DNA of 64,000 bases from the NCBI GenBank assembly GCA_003151595.1, contig PLXW01000104.1, forward strand, positions 10,825 to 74,824, read 5' to 3'. A model generated the notes under the pieces. It was not told where the DNA came from. It did no database searches and was given only the letters and a program-made list of their open reading frames with translations. Origin of the DNA: Myxococcales bacterium (GTDB lineage Bacteria > Myxococcota > Polyangia > Polyangiales > Polyangiaceae). The position numbers and the translations under genes are program-made. Of the stretch, positions 8,493 through 16,262 are shown one piece after another. Numbering within the stretch: position 1 is the first letter of the stretch; the number at the start of each line of letters is the position of its first letter.

Positions 8493-8897
8493 GTGCACCT
8501 GCGAAGTCCTACGGCGTGTGGGCTCGTCGTTCTCGCGCTACTCGAGGCGTGCGGAACCAGTCCGTCAGCGACGACGACCGAACCCGGCGCGTGCGTCTCG
8601 TGTCACGTCGCGGAGTTTCGATCCGCGCGGCATCACCAGGGCGAGACGCCGGGAGCCTGCAACGGTTGCCACTCGCAGGACTCGTGGGGTCACGCGCAAG
8701 AGCGACCGATCGTCACGGGGGCGAGCGAGCACGCCGAGCCGATGCCGACCGCGATTGCGACTGCGACTGCGATTGCGACTGCGACTGCGACCGCGACGGC
8801 ATCGGTTCCAAAGCCGAAGCCCAAGCCCCCGAAGGCGGTGCCGACGCAACCTCCGCCCGACACCATCACGCACCCGAGCCCGCGCCCGCATCACTGA
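8493..8897 (+). CDS. Small dihaem c-type cytochrome lipoprotein
   Basis: The protein has 134 residues from a GTG start two bases after the oxidase stop; the GAGGAG ribosome site lies inside the end of the oxidase gene, so translation is probably coupled. The signal ends LEAC (Cys20). Two haem-binding motifs follow, CVSCH at 34-38 and CNGCH at 56-60, with a His-His pair between them that could supply axial ligands. The rest is an Ala-Thr/Ala-Ile repeat and a Pro/Lys-rich tail, probably an unstructured tether. It would sit outside the inner membrane, where it could accept electrons from, or protect against products of, the oxidase; this link is inferred from position only. Confidence 0.82.
   Translation: MHLRSPTACGLVVLALLEACGTSPSATTTEPGACVSCHVAEFRSARHHQGETPGACNGCHSQDSWGHAQERPIVTGASEHAEPMPTAIATATAIATATATATASVPKPKPKPPKAVPTQPPPDTITHPSPRPHH
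8751..8798 (+). repeat. Eight tandem hexamers inside the cytochrome lipoprotein gene
   Basis: Eight head-to-tail copies of a hexamer of the form GCGAYN run from 8751 to 8798 and encode an Ala-Thr/Ala-Ile stretch. Because the unit is six bases, copy-number change would lengthen or shorten the tether without breaking the frame. Confidence 0.9.
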
Positions 8898-8918
8898 CGC
8901 CCACGTCGCCGTCGCGCG

Positions 8919-9473
8919 CTACGCGCCCCGCCTCCACTTGATCGAGCACCCCACGCTCGGAATCTGCATCCCCGTGATCGGGCGACCGGCGAGCACGGCG
9001 TCGAGCGCGGCGCGGAGGTCGCTCCCGTTCGCGGACTCGCGCCCCGTGCGCGTCGCGTCGAGGCGGCCGTGGTACGCGAGGCGGGGCGTCGCGTCGAAGA
9101 CGAAGAACTCCGGCGTGCAGACCGCGCCGTACGCGCGCGCCACGCTCTGACTCTCGTCGTAGAGATACGGGAACGTGAAGCCGGCGATCGCGGCTTGCTC
9201 CTTCAGGCTGGGCGGCGCGTCCTCGGGGTGACTCACGGCATCGTTCGCCGAGATGCCGACGATGCCGAGCTTGCCGCCGTAGTCACGACCGATGCGCCCG
9301 AGCTCGAGCTCGACGTGCTTCACGTACGGGCAGTGCCGGCAGAGAAACATCACGAGCAACGCGCGGCCGGCGCGGACGTCGTCGACGGAGACGACGCGCC
9401 CGGTGGTGACGTCGGGAAGAGCGAAGGGGGGCGGGAGAGCGCCGAGGGTGATTTCGGTGGAGGGGGTCGCCAT
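8919..9473 (-). CDS. Thioredoxin-family (AhpC/TSA-like) protein
   Basis: The protein has 184 residues with the thioredoxin-fold redox site FLCRHCPYVKHV (Cys45, Cys48). The segment GISANDAVSHPEDAPP and the YGAVCTPEFFVFD cis-Pro strand match the group of cytosolic thioredoxin-like proteins with a CxxC followed by PYVKH. There is no signal peptide, so it should act in the cytoplasm, probably as a thiol-disulfide reductant or peroxidase. It converges with the dihaem lipoprotein gene and is close to an oxidase and an FMN reductase, giving a redox-themed neighbourhood. Confidence 0.88.
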   Translation of the reverse strand: MATPSTEITLGALPPPFALPDVTTGRVVSVDDVRAGRALLVMFLCRHCPYVKHVELELGRIGRDYGGKLGIVGISANDAVSHPEDAPPSLKEQAAIAGFTFPYLYDESQSVARAYGAVCTPEFFVFDATPRLAYHGRLDATRTGRESANGSDLRAALDAVLAGRPITGMQIPSVGCSIKWRRGA

Positions 9474-9547
9474 GCGCGGGAGGGTAGCGTCGACGTCCGC
9501 GGCTTCCGATCGTTGTCGTCGGCTGGGGTCGCACCTACGTTTGGCTC

Positions 9548-10051
9548 GTGCGCATTCTCGCCATCAGCGGAAGCTTGCAGGCCACGTCGAGCAACCTCGT
9601 TCTCCTTCAGACCGCAGTGGCGTTGGCTCCGGCCGGAGTCGAGGTGGTCCTCAGCGACCTGCTCCGCGACCTCCCTCAGTTCAATCCGGACCTCGAGACG
9701 ACCGCGCCTCTCCCCGTCGTGCAGACGTGGCGCCGCGCGATCGCCGAGAGCGACGGGCTCCTCATCGCGTCGCCCGAGTACGGCTTCAGCCTCCCGGGGG
9801 CACTCAAGAACGGAATCGATTGGGTCATCGGCACCGGCGAGCTGGAACGGAAGATCGTCGCCATCACGGCGGCGGTTCGCGATCGCGAGCGCGGGCGCCG
9901 CGGGCTGAAGGCGCTCAGCGACACGTTGAACGCGGTGAGCGCGGTCATCGTCGCCGATGCGCCGATCGTGCGAGGGCCCGCGTTCGAGAGCGAGATCTCG
10001 GCCATGCTCGCAGCGCTCGTCGCCGAGGTGGCGAGGCGGCGACGTGACTAG
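9548..10051 (+). CDS. NADPH-dependent FMN reductase
   Basis: The protein has 167 residues from a GTG start. It has a flavodoxin-like fold with the phosphate loop ISGSLQATSSN near residue 6-16 and the flavin-binding ASPEYGFSLPGALKNGIDW at about 77-95, the hallmark of the NADPH-dependent FMN reductase family (ArsH/ChrR/YieF type). It probably reduces quinones, azo compounds or metal ions using NADPH and bound FMN. It is divergent from the thioredoxin-like gene (74-base gap), so the two may share a promoter region. Confidence 0.92.
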   Translation: MRILAISGSLQATSSNLVLLQTAVALAPAGVEVVLSDLLRDLPQFNPDLETTAPLPVVQTWRRAIAESDGLLIASPEYGFSLPGALKNGIDWVIGTGELERKIVAITAAVRDRERGRRGLKALSDTLNAVSAVIVADAPIVRGPAFESEISAMLAALVAEVARRRRD

Positions 10052-10143
10052 CGCGCGAGAGACCGTTGCCTGAGCGGGCCCGGTGGCGCATCATCCCGCG
10101 CCCTCGAACAAGACGCGCTCACGCTCGCGCGCAGGAGTTTCCC

Positions 10144-10920
10144 ATGGCGAATACGAGCAACGGGTACTTCGTTTGGCACGAGCACCTCGCCAAGGATCCG
10201 AAGAAGGCGATCGCGTTCTACACCGAGGTCGTCGGCTGGAAGACGCAGCCCTTCGGCGACGGTGGCGACTACGTCATGTGGGTCGGCAAGCAGGGGCCGC
10301 TCGGCGGCGTGATGGAGCTCCCGGAAGCCGCGGTGAAGATGGGCGTGCCGCCGAACTGGATCGGCCACGTGCAAGTCGCCGACGTGGACGCGACCGTCGC
10401 GCTCGCGAAGAAGCTCGGCGGCAAGGTGCACAAGGAGCCCGAAGACATTCCGACGGTCGGCCGCTTCGCGATCCTGGGCGATCCGCAAGGCGCGGCGATC
10501 TCCGTCTTCAAGCCGGTCCAGACGATGACCCTTCACGACACGACCATGGAAGGGGAGTTCTGCTGGAACGAGCTCCTCACGAGCGACAGCGCCGCGGCGT
10601 TCAAGTTCTACTCGGAGCTCTTCGGCTGGAAGATCCTCCACGAGATGGACATGGGCCCCATGGGGACGTACCGCATCTACGGCGTCGGCGAGACGCAGCT
10701 CGGCGGCATGATGACCGTGCCCAAGGGTCAGCCCACGCCCCCCATGTGGCTCCACTACACCGAGACGCCGAACCTCGACGCCGCGGTCGCGCGCGCGACG
10801 CGCATGGGCGCCAAGATCATGAACGGGCCGATGGACGTTTCCGGTGGCGGTCGCATCGCGCAGATGATGGACCCGCAAGGGGCCGCGTTCGCGCTGCACC
10901 AAGGTCCGCAGAAGAACTAG
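10144..10920 (+). CDS. Two-domain VOC (glyoxalase-like) protein
   Basis: The protein has 258 residues from the ATG at 10144, which follows a CAGGAG ribosome site. It consists of two VOC repeats: residues 1-125 (FVWHEHLAKDPKKAIAFYTE and GGDYVMWVG) and about 133-258 (FCWNELLTSDSAAAFKFYSE). Each has the beta-alpha-beta-beta-beta arrangement with a metal-ligand His/Glu pattern of the glyoxalase/bleomycin-resistance superfamily. Two-domain members of this type are common in actinobacteria and myxobacteria and mostly have no known substrate. Confidence 0.92.
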   Translation: MANTSNGYFVWHEHLAKDPKKAIAFYTEVVGWKTQPFGDGGDYVMWVGKQGPLGGVMELPEAAVKMGVPPNWIGHVQVADVDATVALAKKLGGKVHKEPEDIPTVGRFAILGDPQGAAISVFKPVQTMTLHDTTMEGEFCWNELLTSDSAAAFKFYSELFGWKILHEMDMGPMGTYRIYGVGETQLGGMMTVPKGQPTPPMWLHYTETPNLDAAVARATRMGAKIMNGPMDVSGGGRIAQMMDPQGAAFALHQGPQKN

Positions 10921-10954
10921 TCGCCGCGCGCTTGCAGGAGACCCCGGGAATCGC

Positions 10955-11536
10955 ATGACGAGCTCGATAGGCGCACGCGTCTTCGGGTTCGTCGTTCTCT
11001 TCGCGTGCGTCGTCGTGCTCGGCGGCGGCGCGTGGTTCTTCTTCGGGCGCGAGTACTTTCAAGGGGACGACGTCGCGAGCGACGACGAGCCTGACGACGA
11101 GCCCGAGCCGGGCGTCGATGGCGGCGTCGTCCATCACGCGAAGCACTCGGGCAAGCGTCACGGCAAAGGCGGTGGCAAGGCGAGCGCCTCGCACGCGCAC
11201 GCCGCCGGAGGCTTCGGCCCCGCGGGCAAGAGCTACGAAGCGGCGATCGCCGGCAACCACGAGCAGATCTCGATCGGCGCCGGAGGGAGCGCTCCCGATC
11301 TCACCGACGCGCAGCTCGGCGGCCCGATCCGAAACGGCGCGTTCCTCGGCCCGTGCGGGACGCCGAACAGCATGCACGTGACCGTGAAGGTCGCGATTCG
11401 CGGCGGGCGCGCCGTCGGCGTCAGCGTCTACACCACGCCGCCGAACGCGCAGATCGCCGGGTGCATCGATCGCGCGGTGCGCGAGATCGCGTGGCCGGTG
11501 AACGCGAAGATGGATTCGTTCGTGACGACGTACTGA
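10955..11536 (+). CDS. Membrane-anchored protein with AgmX/TonB-like C-terminal domain
   Basis: The protein has 193 residues: one membrane helix (about 8-31), an acidic then His/Lys/Gly-rich linker (38-95), and a C-terminal domain from about 115 with two cysteines (GPCGTP and GCIDRAVREIAWP). Such C-terminal domains, with a Cys near the start and a CI-x-WP/FP near the end, recur in myxobacterial proteins related to AgmX/PglI of gliding and resemble TonB C-termini. It probably spans the periplasm to touch an outer-membrane partner; the partner is unknown. It begins 34 bases after the VOC gene, same strand. Confidence 0.75.
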   Translation: MTSSIGARVFGFVVLFACVVVLGGGAWFFFGREYFQGDDVASDDEPDDEPEPGVDGGVVHHAKHSGKRHGKGGGKASASHAHAAGGFGPAGKSYEAAIAGNHEQISIGAGGSAPDLTDAQLGGPIRNGAFLGPCGTPNSMHVTVKVAIRGGRAVGVSVYTTPPNAQIAGCIDRAVREIAWPVNAKMDSFVTTY

Positions 11537-11546
11537 CGCGCGAGGC

Positions 11547-12881
11547 TTAGTCAGTCGCCACCACGACGGCGTGCGTCTTCGCGCGCGGCACCGGGCGCTC
11601 GAGATCGTGTCCGTCGGGCCCGACCTCGCGCTGCCTCAAGAGGGCGGCGAAGACGAAACCGAAGAGGCTCAGCAGCCCGAACATCCACAGCATCGGCAGG
11701 TAGCCGCTCGGGTTCGCGGCGCCGGCGTGGCTCGCGTCGTTGAGCCAGCCCGCGCCCAGGTTGACCACCGTCAGCCCGACCGCCTGCACCATCGTCATGA
11801 GCCCGTACGCCGTGCCGAGGCGCGTGGGCGCGACGAGGTACGGGACCGCAGGCCACATCACGGCCGGCACGAGCGAGAACGAGATCCCGATCATCGCCGT
11901 CGAGGTCCACAGCGTGGAGTGCGTGTAGCCGAGGATCGGGAACACGGCGAAGAGGAGGAAGGTCCCGCCGGCCATGAAGAGCGCGCGGTGCCCGACCTTG
12001 TCGACCAGGAGCCCGAACGCCGGCGTCGCGAAGATGGCGGCGAGAAAGACGTAGCCGTTCATCGTCCCCGCGTCTTCGAGCGACAGGCCGTGCGCGTGCT
12101 GGAAGTACTCGATGGCGAACGTGCTCCGGAACGGGAAGATGACCGAATAGAACGTCACGCACAGCGCGACGACGTACCAGTATGACTTGTCGAAGCGCCA
12201 CAGATCGCTCCACACGATCTTGTCGGGCGGCGCCGGGCGCGCGAGGTCGAAGCGCTTCTCGGCGTGGCGCTCCAGGATGAAGTACGCGGCCGAGGCGGCG
12301 AAGGCGACGGCGGCGAATCCTGCAGCGAGCCAGAGCGGCGGCTGCCATCCGCGCGCGTAGAACGACTTCGCCCACGAGGGCGAGACGTCCGCCGCGTACG
12401 ATCCCCCTCGCGCGATGCTCAGGTTCATCCCGAAGGCGAAGCCGAGCGCGCGACCGACGAACCACTGACCGAGCGCCGTCGTGACCGAGACGATCATCGA
12501 TTCCGCGCCGATGCCGAAGATGAGGCGCCCGGTGGCCATCACGTAGAGCGAAGGCGAGCACGCCGTGACGAGCGCGCCCACGAGGCAGATGCCGGCGAAC
12601 ATGAGCGTCGCCAGGCGGGTGCCGACGCGGTCGACGATGATGCCGCCCACGACGACCATGACGATGTTGGGGAAGCTGTAGATCGCGTTCAGGAGACCGA
12701 TCTGCGTCTCGGTGAACCCGAGCTGCCGCTGGAGCGTGTCGGCCAGCGGACCCATCGCGTCGTACGCGTAGTAGTTGCCGAACATGGCGACGCTCACGAG
12801 GACGAGGACCGTCCATCGAAGCGAAAAGGAGGGGGGTGGGCGGGTGGGCGCGGCGGGGTCGGCGTTCGAAGCGAGACTCAT
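11547..12881 (-). CDS. Major facilitator superfamily transporter
   Basis: The protein has 444 residues with twelve predicted membrane helices. The MFS signature between helices 2 and 3 is present as GGIIVDRVGTRLATL, and a weaker second copy occurs after helix 8 (GLLVDKVGHRALF). Overall similarity seems closest to the MFSD1-like/nitrate-sugar-phosphate groups, but substrate cannot be predicted. The cytoplasmic loop between helices 6 and 7 is long (about residues 215-240). It converges with the AgmX-like gene (10-base gap), and its start is 15 bases downstream of the kelch lipoprotein's stop, so these two minus-strand genes may form an operon. Confidence 0.92.
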   Translation of the reverse strand: MSLASNADPAAPTRPPPSFSLRWTVLVLVSVAMFGNYYAYDAMGPLADTLQRQLGFTETQIGLLNAIYSFPNIVMVVVGGIIVDRVGTRLATLMFAGICLVGALVTACSPSLYVMATGRLIFGIGAESMIVSVTTALGQWFVGRALGFAFGMNLSIARGGSYAADVSPSWAKSFYARGWQPPLWLAAGFAAVAFAASAAYFILERHAEKRFDLARPAPPDKIVWSDLWRFDKSYWYVVALCVTFYSVIFPFRSTFAIEYFQHAHGLSLEDAGTMNGYVFLAAIFATPAFGLLVDKVGHRALFMAGGTFLLFAVFPILGYTHSTLWTSTAMIGISFSLVPAVMWPAVPYLVAPTRLGTAYGLMTMVQAVGLTVVNLGAGWLNDASHAGAANPSGYLPMLWMFGLLSLFGFVFAALLRQREVGPDGHDLERPVPRAKTHAVVVATD

Positions 12882-12896
12882 CGTGGAGGAGCCTCG

Positions 12897-14348
12897 TTAC
12901 TCGGTGAACATGTCGACCGTTTGCACCACGCCCTGCACGCTCTGCCCGCCGGAGATGATCACGCGGCCATCGTTCAACGTGGTCGCGACCGCGAGACCGC
13001 GCGCGACGCTGAGCGCGCCTTTCGCCGTGGAGAACGTGCTCGTCGCGGCATCGAAGACGAGGATGTCGGCGAGCGGGCCCGAGTTCCCTTCGCCCCCCGC
13101 GATCATCACGTGCCCGCTCTTGAGGAGCGCGACCGCGAAATAGCCGCGCGCCGCCGGAAGCGAGACGCTCGTGAACGTGCGCGTCGGCGGGTCGTAGATG
13201 TCGAGCTTCGTCGTGTAGCCCGTCGCGCTGTATCCATCCATGACGAGCACGCGCCCGTCGGTCAACACCAGCGACTGCGCTCCTTGGCGTCCGAAGCTCA
13301 TGTCGTTCACCGTGGCGGTCACCGCGTCAAGCGCGGGCGAGAGCGTGTCGGCCGTCGCCAGGTACGTGTACGGACCGCCGCCGGGGCCGTAGCTTCCGCC
13401 GGCCGCGAGCATCCCGCCGTCGCCGATCGGTGCTGCGGTCAAGCTCCCGCGCCGCGCACTGAGGTGCACGCCGAGAAGTGAGAACGTCCCTTGCGTCGGG
13501 GTGGCGCCGGGGGTGAAGAGCTCGATCGAGTCGAGCGCCGGATCGCTCGCCGTGCTGCCGTCGACCGTGCCATCCCCATAGCCGCCGACGAGGAGAACGT
13601 TGCCGTCGTTCGCGCCGCCGTGAATCAAGACGGCGGGACCGCTCCGCGCCTCGATCGGCAGGTTCGACACGAGCGTGAACGTGCTGCTCGTCGGGTCGTA
13701 GATCTCCGCCGGGCGCAGGATGTTGAACGTCCCCGCGTCGTTCACGCCGCTGCCGCCCGTGAAGAGCACCTGCCCGTTCTTCAACACGGTGGCCGAGTGC
13801 CCGTCCCGCCCGAAGTGCATCGTCGCGCCGACGTTCGTGGTGTTGGCGACGGGATCGAAGTCGTCGCACGACGCCGAGCTGTTCGAGGGGCCGTAGTAGC
13901 CGCCGCAGATGAGGACGTGACCGTTCGAGAGGAGCGTCGAGCTGTGCCCTTGCCGCGTCGTGTGGAGCAGCGTGTTGGGGAGCGTCTGCACCGTGCCTCC
14001 GGCGTCGGCCGTGACCACCACCACCGCGCCGTCGTCGGCGTCGGCGAGGGCGCCGTCGCTGGCGTCGAGGATCGCGGCGTCGTTGGCGTCGAGCCCCGCG
14101 TCCTCGGGAGTCGAGCCGTCGTCGACGGGGAGCGTCGCGTCGACGCTCGCATCACTGCCGGTGTCAGGGAGAGGAGCGGTCGTGTCGGGGAACGTCGAGA
14201 CATCGGGAAACGTCGCGCCGTCGGGGACGTTTCCGTCGAAATCCGCCGATCCGTCGCCGGGTCCGCCGGCAGACGAGTCGACGCACGACACCCCCCACGC
14301 CGAGCCCGCGATCCCGATTCCCAGAGCGATGACGATTCGTCGGTTCAT
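12897..14348 (-). CDS. Kelch-repeat lipoprotein
   Basis: The protein has 483 residues. The signal ends WGVSC (Cys22). Residues 25-115 are an Asp/Gly/Ala-rich linker of the type common in myxobacterial surface lipoproteins. From about 120 to the end are kelch blades, each with a GG-pair and an aromatic repeat (VLICGGYYGP, VLFTGGSGV, VLLVGGYGDG, VLVMDGYS, VMIAGGEGN, VIISGGQSV), enough for a six- or seven-blade propeller. It is probably an exposed binding protein. Partner unknown. It is divergent from the methyltransferase gene with a 95-base gap. Confidence 0.9.
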   Translation of the reverse strand: MNRRIVIALGIGIAGSAWGVSCVDSSAGGPGDGSADFDGNVPDGATFPDVSTFPDTTAPLPDTGSDASVDATLPVDDGSTPEDAGLDANDAAILDASDGALADADDGAVVVVTADAGGTVQTLPNTLLHTTRQGHSSTLLSNGHVLICGGYYGPSNSSASCDDFDPVANTTNVGATMHFGRDGHSATVLKNGQVLFTGGSGVNDAGTFNILRPAEIYDPTSSTFTLVSNLPIEARSGPAVLIHGGANDGNVLLVGGYGDGTVDGSTASDPALDSIELFTPGATPTQGTFSLLGVHLSARRGSLTAAPIGDGGMLAAGGSYGPGGGPYTYLATADTLSPALDAVTATVNDMSFGRQGAQSLVLTDGRVLVMDGYSATGYTTKLDIYDPPTRTFTSVSLPAARGYFAVALLKSGHVMIAGGEGNSGPLADILVFDAATSTFSTAKGALSVARGLAVATTLNDGRVIISGGQSVQGVVQTVDMFTE

Positions 14349-14443
14349 TCGTTCTTCTCCACGCGAGTCTGGCCATGATGCCCGGTTTCACCGCTCCGCC
14401 TCGCCCGAAAACACGGCGCGTCGCGACGTGCTAAGCCTCCTCC

Positions 14444-15184
14444 GTGACGTCCCTGCCAGTTGTTGCACGACGCGTGGTTGACCCCCGCGTGACGTCCGAA
14501 GACGTAGAGCCGTACTCGATGCTCGACTGGGCCACCGTCGAGCGCACGCGCATCGCCGACGGGACCGAGTTCGTGCTCGGGCGCTACGGCGACGACTGGG
14601 TCATTCGCGTCGGCTTGCGGATCCTGATGTCGAATCGGATGCACGACTCGGAGGAGGAGCTCGCCGAGATCGGGCTTTCGCGCGTGACGAGCCCGAAGAC
14701 GGTGCTCGTGGGTGGGCTGGGGCTCGGATACACGGCGCGCGCCGTCCTCGATCGCGTGTCGACCGACGCCGAGGTCACGGTCCTCGAGCTGATGCCCGAG
14801 CTCGTCGACTGGAACCGCCGGTACCTCGGCGCGCTGGCCGGTCATCCGCTCGGTGACCCGCGTTGCCGCATCGTGGTCGGCGATGTGTTCGACACGCTCC
14901 GGCAGTCGCCGGCGAAGTTCGACGTCATCCTGCTCGATGTCGACAACGGCCCGCAGGGGCTCACGCAACCGAAGAACCAGCGGCTCTACGGCGACAACGG
15001 CATCCGCGTGTGCCTCGCTGCGTTGCGACCGAACGGCGTGCTCGCCATCTGGTCGCAAGGGCCGAACGCGCGTTACGTGCGCAGGCTCGAGAAGTGCGGC
15101 GGCGAGGTCGAAGTCCTTCACGTCACGGCGCGCGCGGGATCGAAGATGCAGCACGTGGTGTTCGTGGCGAAAGCGCGCGGCTGA
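14444..15184 (+). CDS. Spermidine synthase-like methyltransferase
   Basis: The protein has 246 residues from a GTG start; an ATG at 14519 would remove the first 25 residues and is possible. A Rossmann fold is evident: GGLGLGYTAR (89-99) for S-adenosylmethionine-type binding, VTVLELMPELV as the acidic strand-2 site, and DVILLDVDNGP as the strand-4 motif. This is the spermidine synthase superfamily, but its polyamine-binding residues are not obvious, so it may be a methyltransferase of unknown target. Confidence 0.85.
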   Translation: MTSLPVVARRVVDPRVTSEDVEPYSMLDWATVERTRIADGTEFVLGRYGDDWVIRVGLRILMSNRMHDSEEELAEIGLSRVTSPKTVLVGGLGLGYTARAVLDRVSTDAEVTVLELMPELVDWNRRYLGALAGHPLGDPRCRIVVGDVFDTLRQSPAKFDVILLDVDNGPQGLTQPKNQRLYGDNGIRVCLAALRPNGVLAIWSQGPNARYVRRLEKCGGEVEVLHVTARAGSKMQHVVFVAKARG

Positions 15185-15236
15185 CGACGAGAGCCTCGGA
15201 TTCGACCGGCGCGTAGCCTCTGTTAGATTGCGCCCC

Positions 15237-16262
15237 ATGCGACTCTTTCTCGGTGCCTGCCTTTGCTGCCTCGTGGGTTGTCTCGGGTCGAACAGCAGTC
15301 CTGCTCCGCCCAGCGGTGACGGCGGAGCGCCGCTCGACGACGGAGGCTCCGACGCTTCGCTCGACGGCGGCGGGCCCGATTCGTCGTCGCCGGAAGCGTC
15401 GGTCGATGGAAGCGCGCCGGAAGGCGGAGGCGAAGCGGGTCCGCCGACGTCGTTCGGCACCGGCCACGTCACCTCGCCTCAAGGCATCGCGATCGATCCG
15501 AGCACGGGCGTAGTCTGGGTCGCGATGTTCGGCGGCGGGGTCGCGAAGTTCGACGCGAGCGATGCCTACGTGGCGACGTACGGCACGTTGGCTCCGGGAA
15601 AGATCACGCAGGGGGCGACCGTCGCGCTCGATTCGAAAGGGAACGTGTACGTCGGCGACTACGGCACGCACGACGTCGTCGAGCTGACCTCCTCGGGAGC
15701 CTTCATCGCGACCTTCCCGAGCGCCGACGCCGGCGTGACGCTTGGCCGCGTGACCGGCGTCGCCCTCGACGCGAACGATCACCTCTTCGCCATCGACGAC
15801 GACGCCAGCACCGTCTTCCAGTTCGACGCCGCCGGGAACGTGACCGCGCAGTTCTCCACGAGCCAGTCGGGGCAGGCCGCGCTCGCGGGGAGCGTCGGGT
15901 TGCACTTCGACGCGAGCGGCAACCTATGGATCGCGGACTACTACTACCACGCGGTCGCGCACTACTCGCCGACGGGAACGCTGCTCGGGAGCTACGGCAC
16001 GAGCTCCACGACCGCGACCCTCGGCGGTCTCTCCGAGCCGTACGGCCTCACGGTCGACGTGCACGGGAACGTGTGGGTCACCGACGCCGCGAACAACGAC
16101 GTTCAATCGCTCGACACGTCGGGGACGTTCAAGTCGCTCCTCGGAGCGACAGGCACCGGCGACGGACAGCTGCAAGCCCCGGCAGGGATCGCGGTCGACG
16201 CGAACGGACGAGTGCTCGTCGCCGACAGCGGCAACAATCGCATCGTCGTGTTCACTCCTTAG
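15237..16262 (+). CDS. NHL-repeat beta-propeller lipoprotein
   Basis: The protein has 341 residues from the ATG at 15237. The lipobox is LVGC (near Cys15). Residues about 20-75 are a Gly/Asp/Ser/Pro-rich linker. From about 80 on, blades of the NHL type recur, each with a pattern such as PQGIAIDPSTGVVWVA, TVALDSKGNVYVGD, VALDANDHLFAID and GIAVDANGRVLVAD, making a six-blade propeller. Bacterial NHL propellers bind peptides or sugars or are lyases; no catalytic set is visible. Its last four bases overlap the convergent kinase gene. Confidence 0.9.
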   Translation: MRLFLGACLCCLVGCLGSNSSPAPPSGDGGAPLDDGGSDASLDGGGPDSSSPEASVDGSAPEGGGEAGPPTSFGTGHVTSPQGIAIDPSTGVVWVAMFGGGVAKFDASDAYVATYGTLAPGKITQGATVALDSKGNVYVGDYGTHDVVELTSSGAFIATFPSADAGVTLGRVTGVALDANDHLFAIDDDASTVFQFDAAGNVTAQFSTSQSGQAALAGSVGLHFDASGNLWIADYYYHAVAHYSPTGTLLGSYGTSSTTATLGGLSEPYGLTVDVHGNVWVTDAANNDVQSLDTSGTFKSLLGATGTGDGQLQAPAGIAVDANGRVLVADSGNNRIVVFTP

